Source: Gelidibacter pelagius (GTDB lineage: Bacteria > Bacteroidota > Bacteroidia > Flavobacteriales > Flavobacteriaceae). From it: a stretch of DNA of 64,000 bases. The notes under the pieces are model-generated. The model searched no databases, had not been told where the DNA came from, and saw only the letters and a program-made list of their open reading frames with translations. The stretch is from NCBI RefSeq assembly GCF_017581925.1, contig NZ_JAGEVG010000002.1, forward strand, positions 302,218 through 366,217, read 5' to 3'. Shown here one piece after another: positions 18,369 through 27,469 of the stretch (position 1 is the stretch's first letter; every line of letters starts with the position of its first letter). A program made the position numbers and the translations under genes.

Positions 18369-19220
18369 ATGAAAAACATATACATCATAGGTGTTGGATT
18401 GATAGGGGGAAGTTTAGCCCTTGATATTAAAAAACACGATCATAAGGTAAAGATTTTCGGGATAGATCATAATGAAAACCATTTGGAAGAGGCCATGCAG
18501 CTGAATGTTATTGATGCTAAAGCTACTTATGAAGATTTGAAAAATGCCGATTTGGTAATTATGTCTATACCTGTAGATGCCGCGGTCAATGAGATTATAA
18601 AAGTGTTGGATTTGGTTTCAGACGATGCCTTGGTGTTGGACGTGGGTTCTACAAAAGCTGAAATCTGCAAAGCCATAGAAGAGCACCCAAAGCGTCGCAA
18701 TTTTTTGGCCACACATCCTATTGCAGGAACGGAGTATTCTGGACCCAAAGCAGCAATTTTGGGATTGTATCAAAATAAGACCAATATTATATGTGAGGTT
18801 GAGAAAACGGCTTTCAAGCTTCAAGAACAAGCATTGAAGTTGTTTTCAGATTTAGGGATGCGCATCCGTTATATGAATCCTGAAGCTCACGATAAGCATA
18901 TTGCCTATGTGTCGCATCTATCGCATATCAGCTCGTTTATGTTGGGTAAAACTGTGATTGATAAAGAACGGAACGAACGTGATATTTTTGATATGGCGGG
19001 AAGTGGATTTGCTTCAACCGTCCGATTGGCAAAGAGTTCCCCTGAGATGTGGACGCCAATTTTCAAACAGAACAAAGCCAACGTCCTCGAAACCTTGGAT
19101 GAATTCATCATCAACCTCCAAGAATTTAGGAAGTTCATGCATGAGGATGACTTCGAGGCTATTTATTCAGAAATGAAAAACACGAATTATATAAAAGAAA
19201 TATTAAACGGTATACAATAG
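18369..19220 (+). CDS. tyrA: Prephenate dehydrogenase
   Basis: NAD(P)-dependent oxidative decarboxylation of prephenate to 4-hydroxyphenylpyruvate for tyrosine. The 283-residue protein starts with Rossmann motif GVGLIGGSLA (residues 7-16) and has LDVGSTKAEI near 94 and THPIAGTEYSGP near 117, both typical of TyrA. The helical dimerisation domain fills the C-terminal half, with the HxxxxSHLSHISS-like segment near 180. No fused mutase or ACT domain is present. It is the third enzyme of the attenuator-controlled operon. Confidence 0.93.
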   Translation: MKNIYIIGVGLIGGSLALDIKKHDHKVKIFGIDHNENHLEEAMQLNVIDAKATYEDLKNADLVIMSIPVDAAVNEIIKVLDLVSDDALVLDVGSTKAEICKAIEEHPKRRNFLATHPIAGTEYSGPKAAILGLYQNKTNIICEVEKTAFKLQEQALKLFSDLGMRIRYMNPEAHDKHIAYVSHLSHISSFMLGKTVIDKERNERDIFDMAGSGFASTVRLAKSSPEMWTPIFKQNKANVLETLDEFIINLQEFRKFMHEDDFEAIYSEMKNTNYIKEILNGIQ

Positions 19221-19290
19221 TATTAAATAAATAAAAATCAAAGTACCAAATTCCAATACTATCAGCTTATAGAGTAAACCTTGGAATTTG

Positions 19291-19311
19291 CCTGCCGGTC
19301 GGCAGACCGGG
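19291..19311. repeat. GC-rich nested palindrome
   Basis: CTGCCGGTCGGCAG overlapping CCGGTCGGCAGACCGG in the tyrA / DAHP synthase spacer. The high GC content contrasts with the surrounding AT-rich sequence. It is probably another dispersed palindrome. Confidence 0.6.
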
Positions 19312-19341
19312 AATTTTAAAATTTGGAAATTAATAAGTATT

Positions 19342-20424
19342 ATGGAAAACAAGAAAGAATTAGGAACATGGTTAGATGATTTGAAATTGGATCATCCCTT
19401 GGTCATTGCAGGCCCATGTAGTGCAGAAACAGAAGAACAAGTATTGGGTATTGCCCATCAATTGAAAGATACAGATGTTAGTTATTTTAGGGCTGGAATT
19501 TGGAAACCACGCACACGTCCAGGAATGTTTGAAGGCGTTGGTGCATTGGGACTGAAATGGTTGCAAAAAGTTAAAGAAGAAACAGGTCTTAAAACTGCAA
19601 CTGAGGTCGCCAATAGAGCACATGTTGAACTGGCATTGGAGCATGATATCGATTTGCTTTGGATTGGTGCCCGTTCTACAGTGAGTCCATTTATTGTTCA
19701 AGAAATTGCTGATGCATTAAAAGGAACAGACAAGATTGTTTTGGTAAAGAATCCGGTAAATCCAGACTTGCCACTTTGGTTGGGTGCGATTGAGCGTTTG
19801 GCGACTGCTGATATCAAAAGATTGGGAGCAATCCATAGGGGGTTTTCAACTTATGAAAAAACGAAATACAGAAATAATCCAGAATGGCAATTGGCCATTG
19901 AATTACAAACTAAATTCCCTGACTTACCGTTGATCAATGATCCGTCGCACATCACAGGAAAACGTGATATGATTTTTGACGTGTCGCAAACTGCCTTAGA
20001 TCTGAATTTTGACGGACTTATGATCGAGACACACACCAATCCTGATGCGGCATGGAGTGATGCATCGCAACAGGTTACGCCGGAGACTTTGATTCAAATT
20101 ATGAGAGATTTGCGTATCAGAAAAGAGTCTGATCCTGAAAAGGAATTCAATACTAACTTGAGTAATTTAAGAGCACAAATTGATGTGGTAGATAATCAAC
20201 TTATTGAAATGTTAGGCAAGCGTATGAAGTTTTCTGATGGAATTGGTGCCCTAAAAAAGCAAAAAAACGTGGCGGTTTTACAAAGTAAACGTTGGAACGA
20301 GATTTTGGGAAATATGGTGTTGGAAGGTGAACAAAATGGACTGAGCGAAGAGTTTATCCTTAAAATGTTCAAGGCTATTCACCAAGAATCCATTAACCAC
20401 CAAGAAAAAATTATTAATTCATAA
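19342..20424 (+). CDS. Bifunctional 3-deoxy-7-phosphoheptulonate synthase / chorismate mutase
   Basis: Fusion of a KDO8P-synthase-like (type I-beta) DAHP synthase (residues 1 to about 255; VIAGPCSAET, FRAGIWKPRTRPG, LVKNPVNPD, NDPSHITGKR) with an AroQ-type chorismate mutase (about 262-360; LRAQIDVVDNQLIEMLGKRM). It therefore both opens the shikimate pathway and makes prephenate, the substrate of the PheA and TyrA encoded upstream. A mutase domain on DAHP synthase usually also gives feedback control by prephenate or chorismate. I start at ATG 19342; the in-frame extension upstream reads through a GC-rich palindrome. A strong terminator follows. Confidence 0.93.
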   Translation: MENKKELGTWLDDLKLDHPLVIAGPCSAETEEQVLGIAHQLKDTDVSYFRAGIWKPRTRPGMFEGVGALGLKWLQKVKEETGLKTATEVANRAHVELALEHDIDLLWIGARSTVSPFIVQEIADALKGTDKIVLVKNPVNPDLPLWLGAIERLATADIKRLGAIHRGFSTYEKTKYRNNPEWQLAIELQTKFPDLPLINDPSHITGKRDMIFDVSQTALDLNFDGLMIETHTNPDAAWSDASQQVTPETLIQIMRDLRIRKESDPEKEFNTNLSNLRAQIDVVDNQLIEMLGKRMKFSDGIGALKKQKNVAVLQSKRWNEILGNMVLEGEQNGLSEEFILKMFKAIHQESINHQEKIINS

Positions 20425-20429
20425 TTAAA

Positions 20430-20470
20430 AAGGAGGCTGCTTTAATAGTAAGACAGCCTCCTTATTTTTA
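20430..20470 (+). terminator. Intrinsic terminator of the aromatic operon
   Basis: AAGGAGGCTG (20430-20439) and CAGCCTCCTT (20454-20463) form a perfect ten-pair stem followed by ATTTTTA. It lies six bases after the DAHP synthase/chorismate mutase stop. Confidence 0.85.
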
Positions 20471-20533
20471 TTTATATACTCAGGAGAATTTGAGGATACA
20501 CGTTCACAAATAAAACCTTAAAGTTTTCAAGCG

Positions 20534-21181
20534 TTAGTTTTTAGTATAACTTAATCTTCGCGAAGCTTTTCTCATAAGGACATTAATTAAATCCTCTGAG
20601 CTGCTTCCCAAACCTCCTTTTACCTTTTTGTTATAATTCCATAATAATGTGCCGTTTTCAGCATTATGAACACTCATGTTAATTAATGCACTGTTTGTGG
20701 CGCCACCAAAACCCACAAGCAGACCTAATGCCAGCGAGGCTCCTTCTGACATAGGTTTGTTGGTTTCAAAATCACCAGAAATTACGGAGTCAACACCAAG
20801 AATTTGAGCTAGTTCTTGTGGAGTGTAGTCCAATATATTATCATAATTGATGTCTTTTTTATTTAATATTGCAGTAGTAGTTCGAACGTCTTGAATGTCT
20901 ACGGTATTCATGTCACCTCTTTTTTTTCGTTTCAAGAACCAAGAGTATAATGCAGCTTGAATGCCTTCGCCTTCAGCTTTTTCCAAGCGATCTAATTGTT
21001 CACTTGTCATATCCTTCATTTGCTTGGGTCTTAATTTTACCTTAGTTTTAAATGGAACTATAGCTATGATTCGATGTGATTTAGCAATATCGTCAAATTC
21101 GGGATTTTCATAGAGATTGGTTTGGGCATTGACATTAATGAGAAATGCAAATAATAAAATTGGAATGAATAAATTTTTCAT
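20534..21181 (-). CDS. Secreted hypothetical protein, CsgG-like
   Basis: A 215-residue protein with signal peptide MKNLFIPILLFAFLINVNAQ and no lipobox Cys. The body has features of periplasmic CsgG/DUF799-like proteins: an IIAIVPFKTKV strand, AEGEGIQAALYSWFL, LAQILGVDSVISGDFE, a glycine-rich hydrophobic stretch (LALGLLVGFGGATN) and LWNYNKKVKG. Such proteins are thought to sit at the outer membrane, but I cannot assign a role. It is transcribed towards the aromatic operon terminator and divergently from rsgA. Confidence 0.65.
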   Translation of the reverse strand: MKNLFIPILLFAFLINVNAQTNLYENPEFDDIAKSHRIIAIVPFKTKVKLRPKQMKDMTSEQLDRLEKAEGEGIQAALYSWFLKRKKRGDMNTVDIQDVRTTTAILNKKDINYDNILDYTPQELAQILGVDSVISGDFETNKPMSEGASLALGLLVGFGGATNSALINMSVHNAENGTLLWNYNKKVKGGLGSSSEDLINVLMRKASRRLSYTKN

Positions 21182-21268
21182 AATAAGTAGGTTGGTTTAA
21201 AAATTAAGTAGCTAATATACATTTTTCTTTAATTTTAAAATCGTTATTTTGTTGACTAAATTTGATGC

Positions 21269-22216
21269 ATGACAGGAACCGTTTATAAGTCCACAGGAAG
21301 TTGGTACACCGTAAAAACAGAACTCGGTGCCTTTTACGATTGCCGTATAAAAGGAAAGTTCAGAATCAAGGACATCAAAAGCACCAATCCAATTGCGGTT
21401 GGTGATGTTGTGGATTTTGATGTGGAGGTATTGGACAATGTCACTACTGGAATTATCCATACCATTCACGATCGGGAGAATTATATTGTGCGCAAGTCGG
21501 TCAACCTCTCCAGACAAACTCATATTATTGCCGCCAATATCGACCAAGTGTTTCTGCTTGTCACCATAAACAATCCTCCAACATTAACGAGCTTTATAGA
21601 TCGGTTTTTGGTTACCACGCAGGCTTATCGCATTAAAACAGTTCTGGTGTTCAATAAAATGGATACCTATAATGATGAGAATGTGATGGAAGTAAAGTAC
21701 TTATCCTCTATCTATAGAAAAATAGGCTATGAATGTATCGAAGTGTCTGCTCTAACCGGGAAAAACATTGATCAACTGAAGTCTTTGATGAAAGATAAAA
21801 CCAGCATGTTTGCTGGGCATTCTGGTGTTGGAAAATCGACCTTGGTGAATGCGATTGAGCCAGGCTTAAATTTGAAAACAAAGGAAATCTCCATGCAGCA
21901 CATGCAGGGACAGCACACCACAACGTTTGCAGAAATGTTTGATTTGAGCTTCGGAGCTAAAATTATCGATACGCCCGGAATCAAAGGTTTTGGCGTTGTA
22001 GATATGGATAGGGAAGAAATTGGCGATTATTTTCCGGAGTTTTTTGCTTTAAAACATAAGTGCAGATTTAATAATTGTTTACATATTGAAGAGCCTCAAT
22101 GCGCGATAAAAGAAGCATTGGATAAAGATGAAATCTCCTTTTCACGCTATAGAAGTTATCTACAAATTTTGGAAGGAGATGATGAACATTATCGTACCGA
22201 GGAATGGATGAAATAA
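21269..22216 (+). CDS. rsgA: Small ribosomal subunit biogenesis GTPase RsgA
   Basis: Circularly permuted GTPase that helps late 30S maturation. In 315 residues it shows an OB-fold N-terminus, G4 motif NKMD (near 129), then G1 GHSGVGKST (near 188), G3 DTPG (near 234) and a C-terminal zinc knuckle with Cys/His in HKCRFNNCLHIEEPQC (near 266). A TAAATTTG box ends only four bases before the ATG, so the transcript may be leaderless. Degenerate CAGTC/TTCAG repeats follow the stop (22217-22270). Confidence 0.93.
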   Translation: MTGTVYKSTGSWYTVKTELGAFYDCRIKGKFRIKDIKSTNPIAVGDVVDFDVEVLDNVTTGIIHTIHDRENYIVRKSVNLSRQTHIIAANIDQVFLLVTINNPPTLTSFIDRFLVTTQAYRIKTVLVFNKMDTYNDENVMEVKYLSSIYRKIGYECIEVSALTGKNIDQLKSLMKDKTSMFAGHSGVGKSTLVNAIEPGLNLKTKEISMQHMQGQHTTTFAEMFDLSFGAKIIDTPGIKGFGVVDMDREEIGDYFPEFFALKHKCRFNNCLHIEEPQCAIKEALDKDEISFSRYRSYLQILEGDDEHYRTEEWMK

Positions 22217-22283
22217 GTCTTCAGTCTTCAGTCCTCAGCTGGCAGTCCTCAATCCTCAGTATTCCGTTGGCCGTGAGCCATCC

Positions 22284-22315
22284 AACCTGCAAGGTTTCAA
22301 AAACCTTGTAGGTTT
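22284..22315. repeat. P1 palindrome upstream of dtd
   Basis: AACCTGCAAGGTTT ... AAACCTTGTAGGTTT. A diverged copy of this same repeat and its flank sits upstream of the dtd fossil at 27192-27223, showing that the repeat was part of the duplicated segment. Confidence 0.85.
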
Positions 22316-22379
22316 AAAATAAGCTAGAATCAAAAACAAAATCAACATTTTAAATCACCCTATAAGAATATAGATTTTC

Positions 22380-22832
22380 ATGAAAGCAGTCATCCAAAGA
22401 GTTTCAAATGCAAGTGTCACCATTGACAATAGTAAAGTAGCTGCCATCGGGTCAGGATTGCTGATTTTGTTGGGAATAGTGGATGATGATACGCAAGAGG
22501 ACATTCAATGGCTGACAAGGAAAATTGCCAATCTTCGTATTTTTGAAGATGATAATGGCGTGATGAATCGATCGCTTATTGAAGTTGACGGAGAGGCTAT
22601 TGTCGTCAGCCAGTTTACACTCCATGCCTCCACTAAAAAGGGCAATAGGCCCAGTTATATCAAAGCAGCAAAACCCGATGTCGCAATTCCATTATATGAA
22701 AATTTCATAAAGCAGATCGAAGAAGATCTAAGTAAAAAAGTACAAACCGGTCAATTTGGTGCAGACATGAAAGTACAACTCATAAACGATGGTCCGGTAA
22801 CGATAATTATTGATTCTAAAAATGTGGAGTAA
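22380..22832 (+). CDS. dtd: D-aminoacyl-tRNA deacylase
   Basis: Hydrolyses D-amino acids wrongly charged on tRNA. It has 150 residues, the normal length. The N-terminal MKAVIQRVSNASV, the catalytic SQFTLHAS motif (near 78) and the NDGPVTI Gly-Pro motif (near 136) are all intact. It heads a block with two DUF3857 genes and a mazG-like gene. A decayed partial copy lies at 27303-27413. Confidence 0.94.
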   Translation: MKAVIQRVSNASVTIDNSKVAAIGSGLLILLGIVDDDTQEDIQWLTRKIANLRIFEDDNGVMNRSLIEVDGEAIVVSQFTLHASTKKGNRPSYIKAAKPDVAIPLYENFIKQIEEDLSKKVQTGQFGADMKVQLINDGPVTIIIDSKNVE

Positions 22833-22837
22833 CCATT

Positions 22838-22866
22838 TTGACATCTCTTAAAAAAGACTACTTTAG
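22838..22866 (+). promoter_or_regulatory. Candidate promoter of the first DUF3857 gene
   Basis: TTG (22838-22840), 18 bases, TACTTTAG (22859-22866). The spacing and -7 box are as in the aromatic operon promoter. The equivalent site is preserved in the duplicated region at 27424-27452. Confidence 0.55.
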
Positions 22867-22884
22867 CGGCTTAACATGGCCCCC

Positions 22885-24804
22885 ATGATCAGAATTTACC
22901 GCTTAATTTTTGTTCTGGTTTTTCCGATTTTCTGTCTTGCACAGGAGGATAAACTATTGAACTCCCAAACCATACCTTTTGCTTTAAGAGAGAATGCCAA
23001 TGCCGTCGTCAGATGGGATGATTCCTATATTGAAGTAAAGGCAACCAATAAAATGGTTCATACCAATAAACGGATTGTCACCATTCTGAATTCTTCAGGA
23101 AACTCTAAAGTCGACGCTTTTTTGGGATATGATAAAGGTGTTTCCATCAAAAAGATGGAAGCGCGAATTTATAATGCCCATGGAAAAGAAGTTAAAAAAA
23201 TCAAAAGAAACGATTTTGAAGATGTCAGCGCCGTTGATGGAGGTACACTTTATTCTGACAGTCGTGTTAAATATTTAAGATACACCCCAGTTGATTATCC
23301 CTATACTGTGCTTTTTGAAACCGAGGTTGAATACAATTACACAGCATATATAAGACGATGGCGACCAATAGAAGGCTTTTCAACGAGTACAGAATACAGC
23401 CGATACGTGTTTCGATATGACCCTGCCAACGAATTAAATAAATCTGAAGCCAATTTTGAAGCCTTTGGCGTTGTCAATCAATCCAAAGATGGCGAAATCC
23501 ATTATGAAGCCAACAATCTTAAGGCCATCGCTTATGAAGCGTATAGTCCTAACCTGAAGGATATAACGCCGTATGCCATGCTCAATTTAAAAAATTTTTC
23601 CTATGAAGGATATGTTGGCAATTCAAACGATTGGGAAGGTTTAGGGAAATGGATGCATGAGCAATTGTTGTCGGGAAGAACTCGCGTTTCTGAAAAAACC
23701 AGGAATGAAATAATGACTTTGGTTTCAGGACTTGACGATCCCATCGATAAGGCCAAGGTAGTGTATCAATATGTTCAAAATAACACAAGATATATCAGTG
23801 TTCAAGAAGGTATTGGAGGAATCCAGCCTATTGATGCCCTAAAAGTTGATGAAGTCAAATATGGCGATTGCAAAGGATTATCTAATTATACCAAAGCCTT
23901 GTTGGATCTTGTTGGTGTTGAGTCTTATTATACGAGAGTTTATGCATCACCGGATAATTTAGTGGATATCAATAAGGATTTTGCCTCTTTTCTTGGGCAA
24001 TCCAATCACGTTATTTTAAATCTTCCTTATGAAGGAACAAATATCTGGTTGGAATGCACAAGTCAAACCTCTCCTTTTGGATACAATGCCAATTTTACTG
24101 ATGACAGAAATGTATTTGTGATCAGGCCTGATGGTGGTGAAGTTGTCCGCACCAAAATTTATACTGCTGCAGAAAATCTATTGGATACCAAGGCAAATAT
24201 CGTCTTGACTGAAGACGGCGATATTGAAGCTAAAATCAATCTAAATTCCTACGGCACCCAATATGGCCATCATGAAAGGATTCAGTACAGAACCATAAAA
24301 GATCAAACACTTCATTATAAGGATTATTGGAGACATATCAATAATATTGATGTTCTTTCAATGAATTACAACAACGATAAAGACGCGATAAGGTTTACTG
24401 AAAACATTGAGTTGACCGCAAAGAAATATGCCTCAAAAACGGGTGATCGTTTGTTTTTGAGTCCAAACTTTTTCAACGTGCTTTCCAATGTTCCAACGCG
24501 TTATAGAGATCGAAAACTGCCATTTGAAATCGAGCGTGGCTTTCATGATATGGATGAATATGTCATTTCGATTCCAGAAAACTATGAAGTTGAAGCGCTT
24601 CAAAATGACCTTCTTATTGAAAATAAATTCGGCAAATACAACTATTCCATTACTGAAAATGACGACCATACCTTACTGTTTAAACGCAGTTTTATTTTGA
24701 ATAAAGGTGATTATGTCAAGGAGGATTATGAGGATTTCAGAAATTTTTATTTAGAAGTTGTCAAACAAGACCAATCAAGAATTATCCTTATAAAAAAGTC
24801 TTAG
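22885..24804 (+). CDS. DUF3857 / transglutaminase-like exported protein (copy A)
   Basis: A 639-residue exported protein: signal peptide MIRIYRLIFVLVFPIFCLAQ, an N-terminal DUF3857 beta domain (about 50-210) and a transglutaminase-like core. The core keeps the Cys in YGDCKGLSN (near 329) and the His in SNHVIL (near 375). A possible third residue is in WLECTSQTS, where Asp is replaced by Glu. The substrate is unknown. I prefer ATG 22885 to ATG 22876 because the duplicated promoter region at 27460 has a stop in the frame of the first ATG. Four bases separate it from copy B. Confidence 0.8.
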   Translation: MIRIYRLIFVLVFPIFCLAQEDKLLNSQTIPFALRENANAVVRWDDSYIEVKATNKMVHTNKRIVTILNSSGNSKVDAFLGYDKGVSIKKMEARIYNAHGKEVKKIKRNDFEDVSAVDGGTLYSDSRVKYLRYTPVDYPYTVLFETEVEYNYTAYIRRWRPIEGFSTSTEYSRYVFRYDPANELNKSEANFEAFGVVNQSKDGEIHYEANNLKAIAYEAYSPNLKDITPYAMLNLKNFSYEGYVGNSNDWEGLGKWMHEQLLSGRTRVSEKTRNEIMTLVSGLDDPIDKAKVVYQYVQNNTRYISVQEGIGGIQPIDALKVDEVKYGDCKGLSNYTKALLDLVGVESYYTRVYASPDNLVDINKDFASFLGQSNHVILNLPYEGTNIWLECTSQTSPFGYNANFTDDRNVFVIRPDGGEVVRTKIYTAAENLLDTKANIVLTEDGDIEAKINLNSYGTQYGHHERIQYRTIKDQTLHYKDYWRHINNIDVLSMNYNNDKDAIRFTENIELTAKKYASKTGDRLFLSPNFFNVLSNVPTRYRDRKLPFEIERGFHDMDEYVISIPENYEVEALQNDLLIENKFGKYNYSITENDDHTLLFKRSFILNKGDYVKEDYEDFRNFYLEVVKQDQSRIILIKKS

Positions 24805-24808
24805 CCAC

Positions 24809-26833
24809 ATGAAAAAAACCGCTTACTTCCTTATTGTTATTGCATTCAATTGGGCCAATGCCCAAGATTACCGATTCGGAAAGGTATCCATAGATGAGCT
24901 TCAAGAAACCGCATATCCCGGAGACTCTGAAGCAAATGCCGCAATTTTATACCTCAATCAAAAAACCTATTATGATTTCGTGCAAAGTGAAGGTTTTATA
25001 CAAGTTACAGAAGTCTATAAGCGGATAAAAATTTATAATAAAGATGGTTTTAATTGGGCTACTGAAGAGATTCAATTAAGAGATGATGGTTCAAAAAGAG
25101 AATCTGTGGTTAGTTTGAAGGCAGTAACCTACACCTTGGAGAATGGGAAGATAGAGGCGACCAAGTTAAAGAAGGATGGCATCTTTGATGAAAGAAACAA
25201 TAAATTTTGGAAAACTTCAAAGTTTACCATGCCAAATATTAAAGATGGATGTGTGTTGGAATTTGAATACAAAACAACATCACCTTACATAAATATTGAT
25301 GATCTTAATCTGCAATATGGTATACCCATAAAGGAATTGGATATGTACGTTCGTATTCCTGAATACTTTAATTTCAATAGATATGTCAATCCAAGAGCCA
25401 CCTATATTCCAAAAATTAAGGAGTATGAGGTAAGCAGAACTGAACATATTCAATTTAGTGGTAAAGATAGTAACCCTTCACGCGGACAAGTGACCGCCGG
25501 TAAATCGAATTTTTCAAATGAGAAATTGGAATTCAAAGAAATGAAGACGGAAATTAGATTATCCAAGGTTCCCGCACTCAAAAATGAAGTATATGTCAGT
25601 AATCTTAACACTTATCGAACAAAACTAATTTGGGAGCACGTCTATTCCAAAGATCTCAGAGGATTGATTACAACCTATTCCACCAATTGGGATGAGGTCA
25701 CAAAAACGATCTTTAATGATAGCGACTTTGGTACACAGTTAAAACAGACCAATTATTTTGAAGAAGATATTTCTGGATTGATCAAAGGGGTTACCAATGA
25801 TTCTGAGAAAATTAACCTTATTTATAATTTTGTAAAATCGAAAGTTAAGTGGAATGGCTATAATGGGTATACGACAGACAATGGTGTTAAAAAGGCCTAT
25901 AAAGAAGGAGTTGGCAACGTAGCTGACATTAATTTAATGCTCACGGCCATGTTGTGTTATGCCAAAATAAATGCCAATCCTATGTTGGTCAGTACAAGAA
26001 GTAATGATATTCCTGTATTTCCGGCAACTGGTGGCTTCAATTATGTTGTTTCTGCCGTAGAACTGCTTAACGATGTTATTCTTTTGGACGCAACCGATAA
26101 GTTTTCAACCCCCAATGTTCTTCCAGAAAGAGCAATTAATTGGCAAGGTAGGATCATTAGAGAGTCTGGCACTTCAGAGTGGTTTGATCTTAGTCCTAAA
26201 GAAACAGCCAAAGAGAATACATCTTTAAATTTGAAAATTAATGATGATCTGTCTATTGACGGTAAGGTCAGAGGCCAAATGACCTCATTTGCGGCCAAGA
26301 ATTTCAGGAGTAAATATGAGAATTTCAATACCGAAGAAAAATTGATGGCTCTTGAAAAGGATAAAGGTGAAATAGAAGTGTCAAATTATGAAGTCACTGA
26401 TATGGATGTTTTGGATAATCCGATCATGTATGTTTATGATTATAATCTGAAGAATGGTATCGAGCAAATAGGCGATAAGGTATTTCTAACACCAATGCTG
26501 TTTTTTGCGCCTAAGGAGAATCCGTTTAAGGGAGATAAAAGAGAATATCCAATTGATTTTGTATATCCATTTAACGATAGATATACTATTAATGTGATTA
26601 TTCCTGACGGCTATGTTGTGGAATCCATTCCTGAAAGTTCCGTGGTGCAATTCCAGGAAAATGCAGGGGAGTTTAAGTATATTGCAAAGGCAAATGGGAA
26701 GATGTTGCTATTTTTGATTTCTTTAGATTTGAATCAATCCTTAATTCTTCCAGATGAATATGATGATTTCAAGCAATTCTATCAGCTGATGACAGAAAAG
26801 CAAACTGAAAAAGTAGTGTTAAAAAAAATATAA
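24809..26833 (+). CDS. DUF3857 protein with degenerate transglutaminase core (copy B)
   Basis: A 674-residue exported protein: signal peptide MKKTAYFLIVIAFNWANAQ, a DUF3857 domain, then a transglutaminase-like fold. At the catalytic Cys position the sequence reads GVGNVADINLML (near 370), so Cys is replaced by Val. The His position reads FNYVVSAV (Tyr). Only the Asp (LLDATDKF) remains. It is therefore probably not a working transglutaminase or protease. It is closely similar throughout to the gene at 27470. It lies between copy A and the mazG-like gene with gaps of 4 and 1 bases. Confidence 0.8.
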   Translation: MKKTAYFLIVIAFNWANAQDYRFGKVSIDELQETAYPGDSEANAAILYLNQKTYYDFVQSEGFIQVTEVYKRIKIYNKDGFNWATEEIQLRDDGSKRESVVSLKAVTYTLENGKIEATKLKKDGIFDERNNKFWKTSKFTMPNIKDGCVLEFEYKTTSPYINIDDLNLQYGIPIKELDMYVRIPEYFNFNRYVNPRATYIPKIKEYEVSRTEHIQFSGKDSNPSRGQVTAGKSNFSNEKLEFKEMKTEIRLSKVPALKNEVYVSNLNTYRTKLIWEHVYSKDLRGLITTYSTNWDEVTKTIFNDSDFGTQLKQTNYFEEDISGLIKGVTNDSEKINLIYNFVKSKVKWNGYNGYTTDNGVKKAYKEGVGNVADINLMLTAMLCYAKINANPMLVSTRSNDIPVFPATGGFNYVVSAVELLNDVILLDATDKFSTPNVLPERAINWQGRIIRESGTSEWFDLSPKETAKENTSLNLKINDDLSIDGKVRGQMTSFAAKNFRSKYENFNTEEKLMALEKDKGEIEVSNYEVTDMDVLDNPIMYVYDYNLKNGIEQIGDKVFLTPMLFFAPKENPFKGDKREYPIDFVYPFNDRYTINVIIPDGYVVESIPESSVVQFQENAGEFKYIAKANGKMLLFLISLDLNQSLILPDEYDDFKQFYQLMTEKQTEKVVLKKI

Positions 26834-26834
26834 G

Positions 26835-27161
26835 ATGAAACTTCAAAACTCGCAAAAAATAGTTGATGAATGGATTAAAGCTCATGGTGTCCGGTATTTT
26901 AATGAGTTGACCAACATGGCTCAACTTACCGAAGAAGTGGGCGAAGTAGCCAGGATTATCGCGCGTCGATATGGCGAGCAGAGTGAAAAGGAAAGCGATA
27001 AAGACAAAGATCTCGGTGAGGAATTGGCAGATGTGGTCTTCGTTGTGTTATGCTTGGCCAATCAAACAGGAATTGATCTTCAGGCTGCTTTTGACAAGAA
27101 AATGGACTTAAAAACAAAGCGGGATCATGACAGACATCATGGGAATGAGAAGTTGAAATGA
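26835..27161 (+). CDS. MazG-like nucleotide pyrophosphohydrolase
   Basis: A 108-residue all-helical NTP pyrophosphohydrolase. The metal-binding pattern is EEVGE (near 33-37) followed by GEELADVVF (near 61-69), as in MazG and dUTPase-like iMazG enzymes that cleave non-canonical or excess nucleoside triphosphates to the monophosphate. It is a single-domain form. It follows copy B by one base and probably shares its transcript. The substrate is not evident from the sequence. Confidence 0.85.
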   Translation: MKLQNSQKIVDEWIKAHGVRYFNELTNMAQLTEEVGEVARIIARRYGEQSEKESDKDKDLGEELADVVFVVLCLANQTGIDLQAAFDKKMDLKTKRDHDRHHGNEKLK

Positions 27162-27191
27162 CTTTTGAATTATGAGTTCCGTTTGCCAGCC

Positions 27192-27223
27192 AACCTGCAA
27201 GGTTTTAAAAATCGTGTAGGTTT
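27192..27223. repeat. P1 palindrome, decayed copy
   Basis: AACCTGCAAGGTTTT ... ATCGTGTAGGTTT. Mismatches in the right arm show decay compared with the copy at 22284-22315, its counterpart in the duplication. Confidence 0.75.
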
Positions 27224-27302
27224 GAAAAGCTAATATTCATTGGTTTGAAATAAAATGCAATAATTAAGATTTTTAAACTTTTTGTTGGGGATATAGGAGT
27301 TC

Positions 27303-27413
27303 ATGAAAGCAGTCATACAAAGCGTTTCAAATGCAAGTGTTACCATTGACACCGAGCAAGTGGAACTCATTAATAATAGCTCTGTAACCATAGTAGAAGG
27401 CCAAAGATTGTAG
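27303..27413 (+). pseudogene. dtd: dtd fossil (internally deleted duplicate)
   Basis: A 36-codon frame whose first 16 residues match functional Dtd (MKAVIQSVSNASVTID versus MKAVIQRVSNASVTID). The last 16 or so match its C-terminus (ELINNSSVTIVEGQRL versus QLINDGPVTIIIDSKNVE). About 110 codons between them are gone, including the SQFTLHAS catalytic motif, and the GP of NDGPVT is changed. The reading frame and stop position are kept. The sequence after the stop also matches that after dtd (TAACCATTTT...). It cannot be functional as a deacylase. Confidence 0.88.
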
Positions 27414-27423
27414 GTAACCATTT

Positions 27424-27452
27424 TTGATATTTGATAAAAAGGGTTAGTTTAG
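27424..27452 (+). promoter_or_regulatory. Duplicated promoter now serving DUF3857 copy B2
   Basis: TTG (27424-27426), 18 bases, TAGTTTAG (27445-27452), followed by TTTTAACATGGCCCC. It is the counterpart of 22838-22866, which drives copy A, but here it stands directly before a copy B homologue. Confidence 0.55.
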
Positions 27453-27469
27453 CCTTTTAACATGGCCCC

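Noticed and set aside
27230..27421. Minus-strand 63-residue frame over the dtd fossil
   Set aside because: It is the antisense of the dtd remnant; the plus-strand match to dtd explains the sequence.
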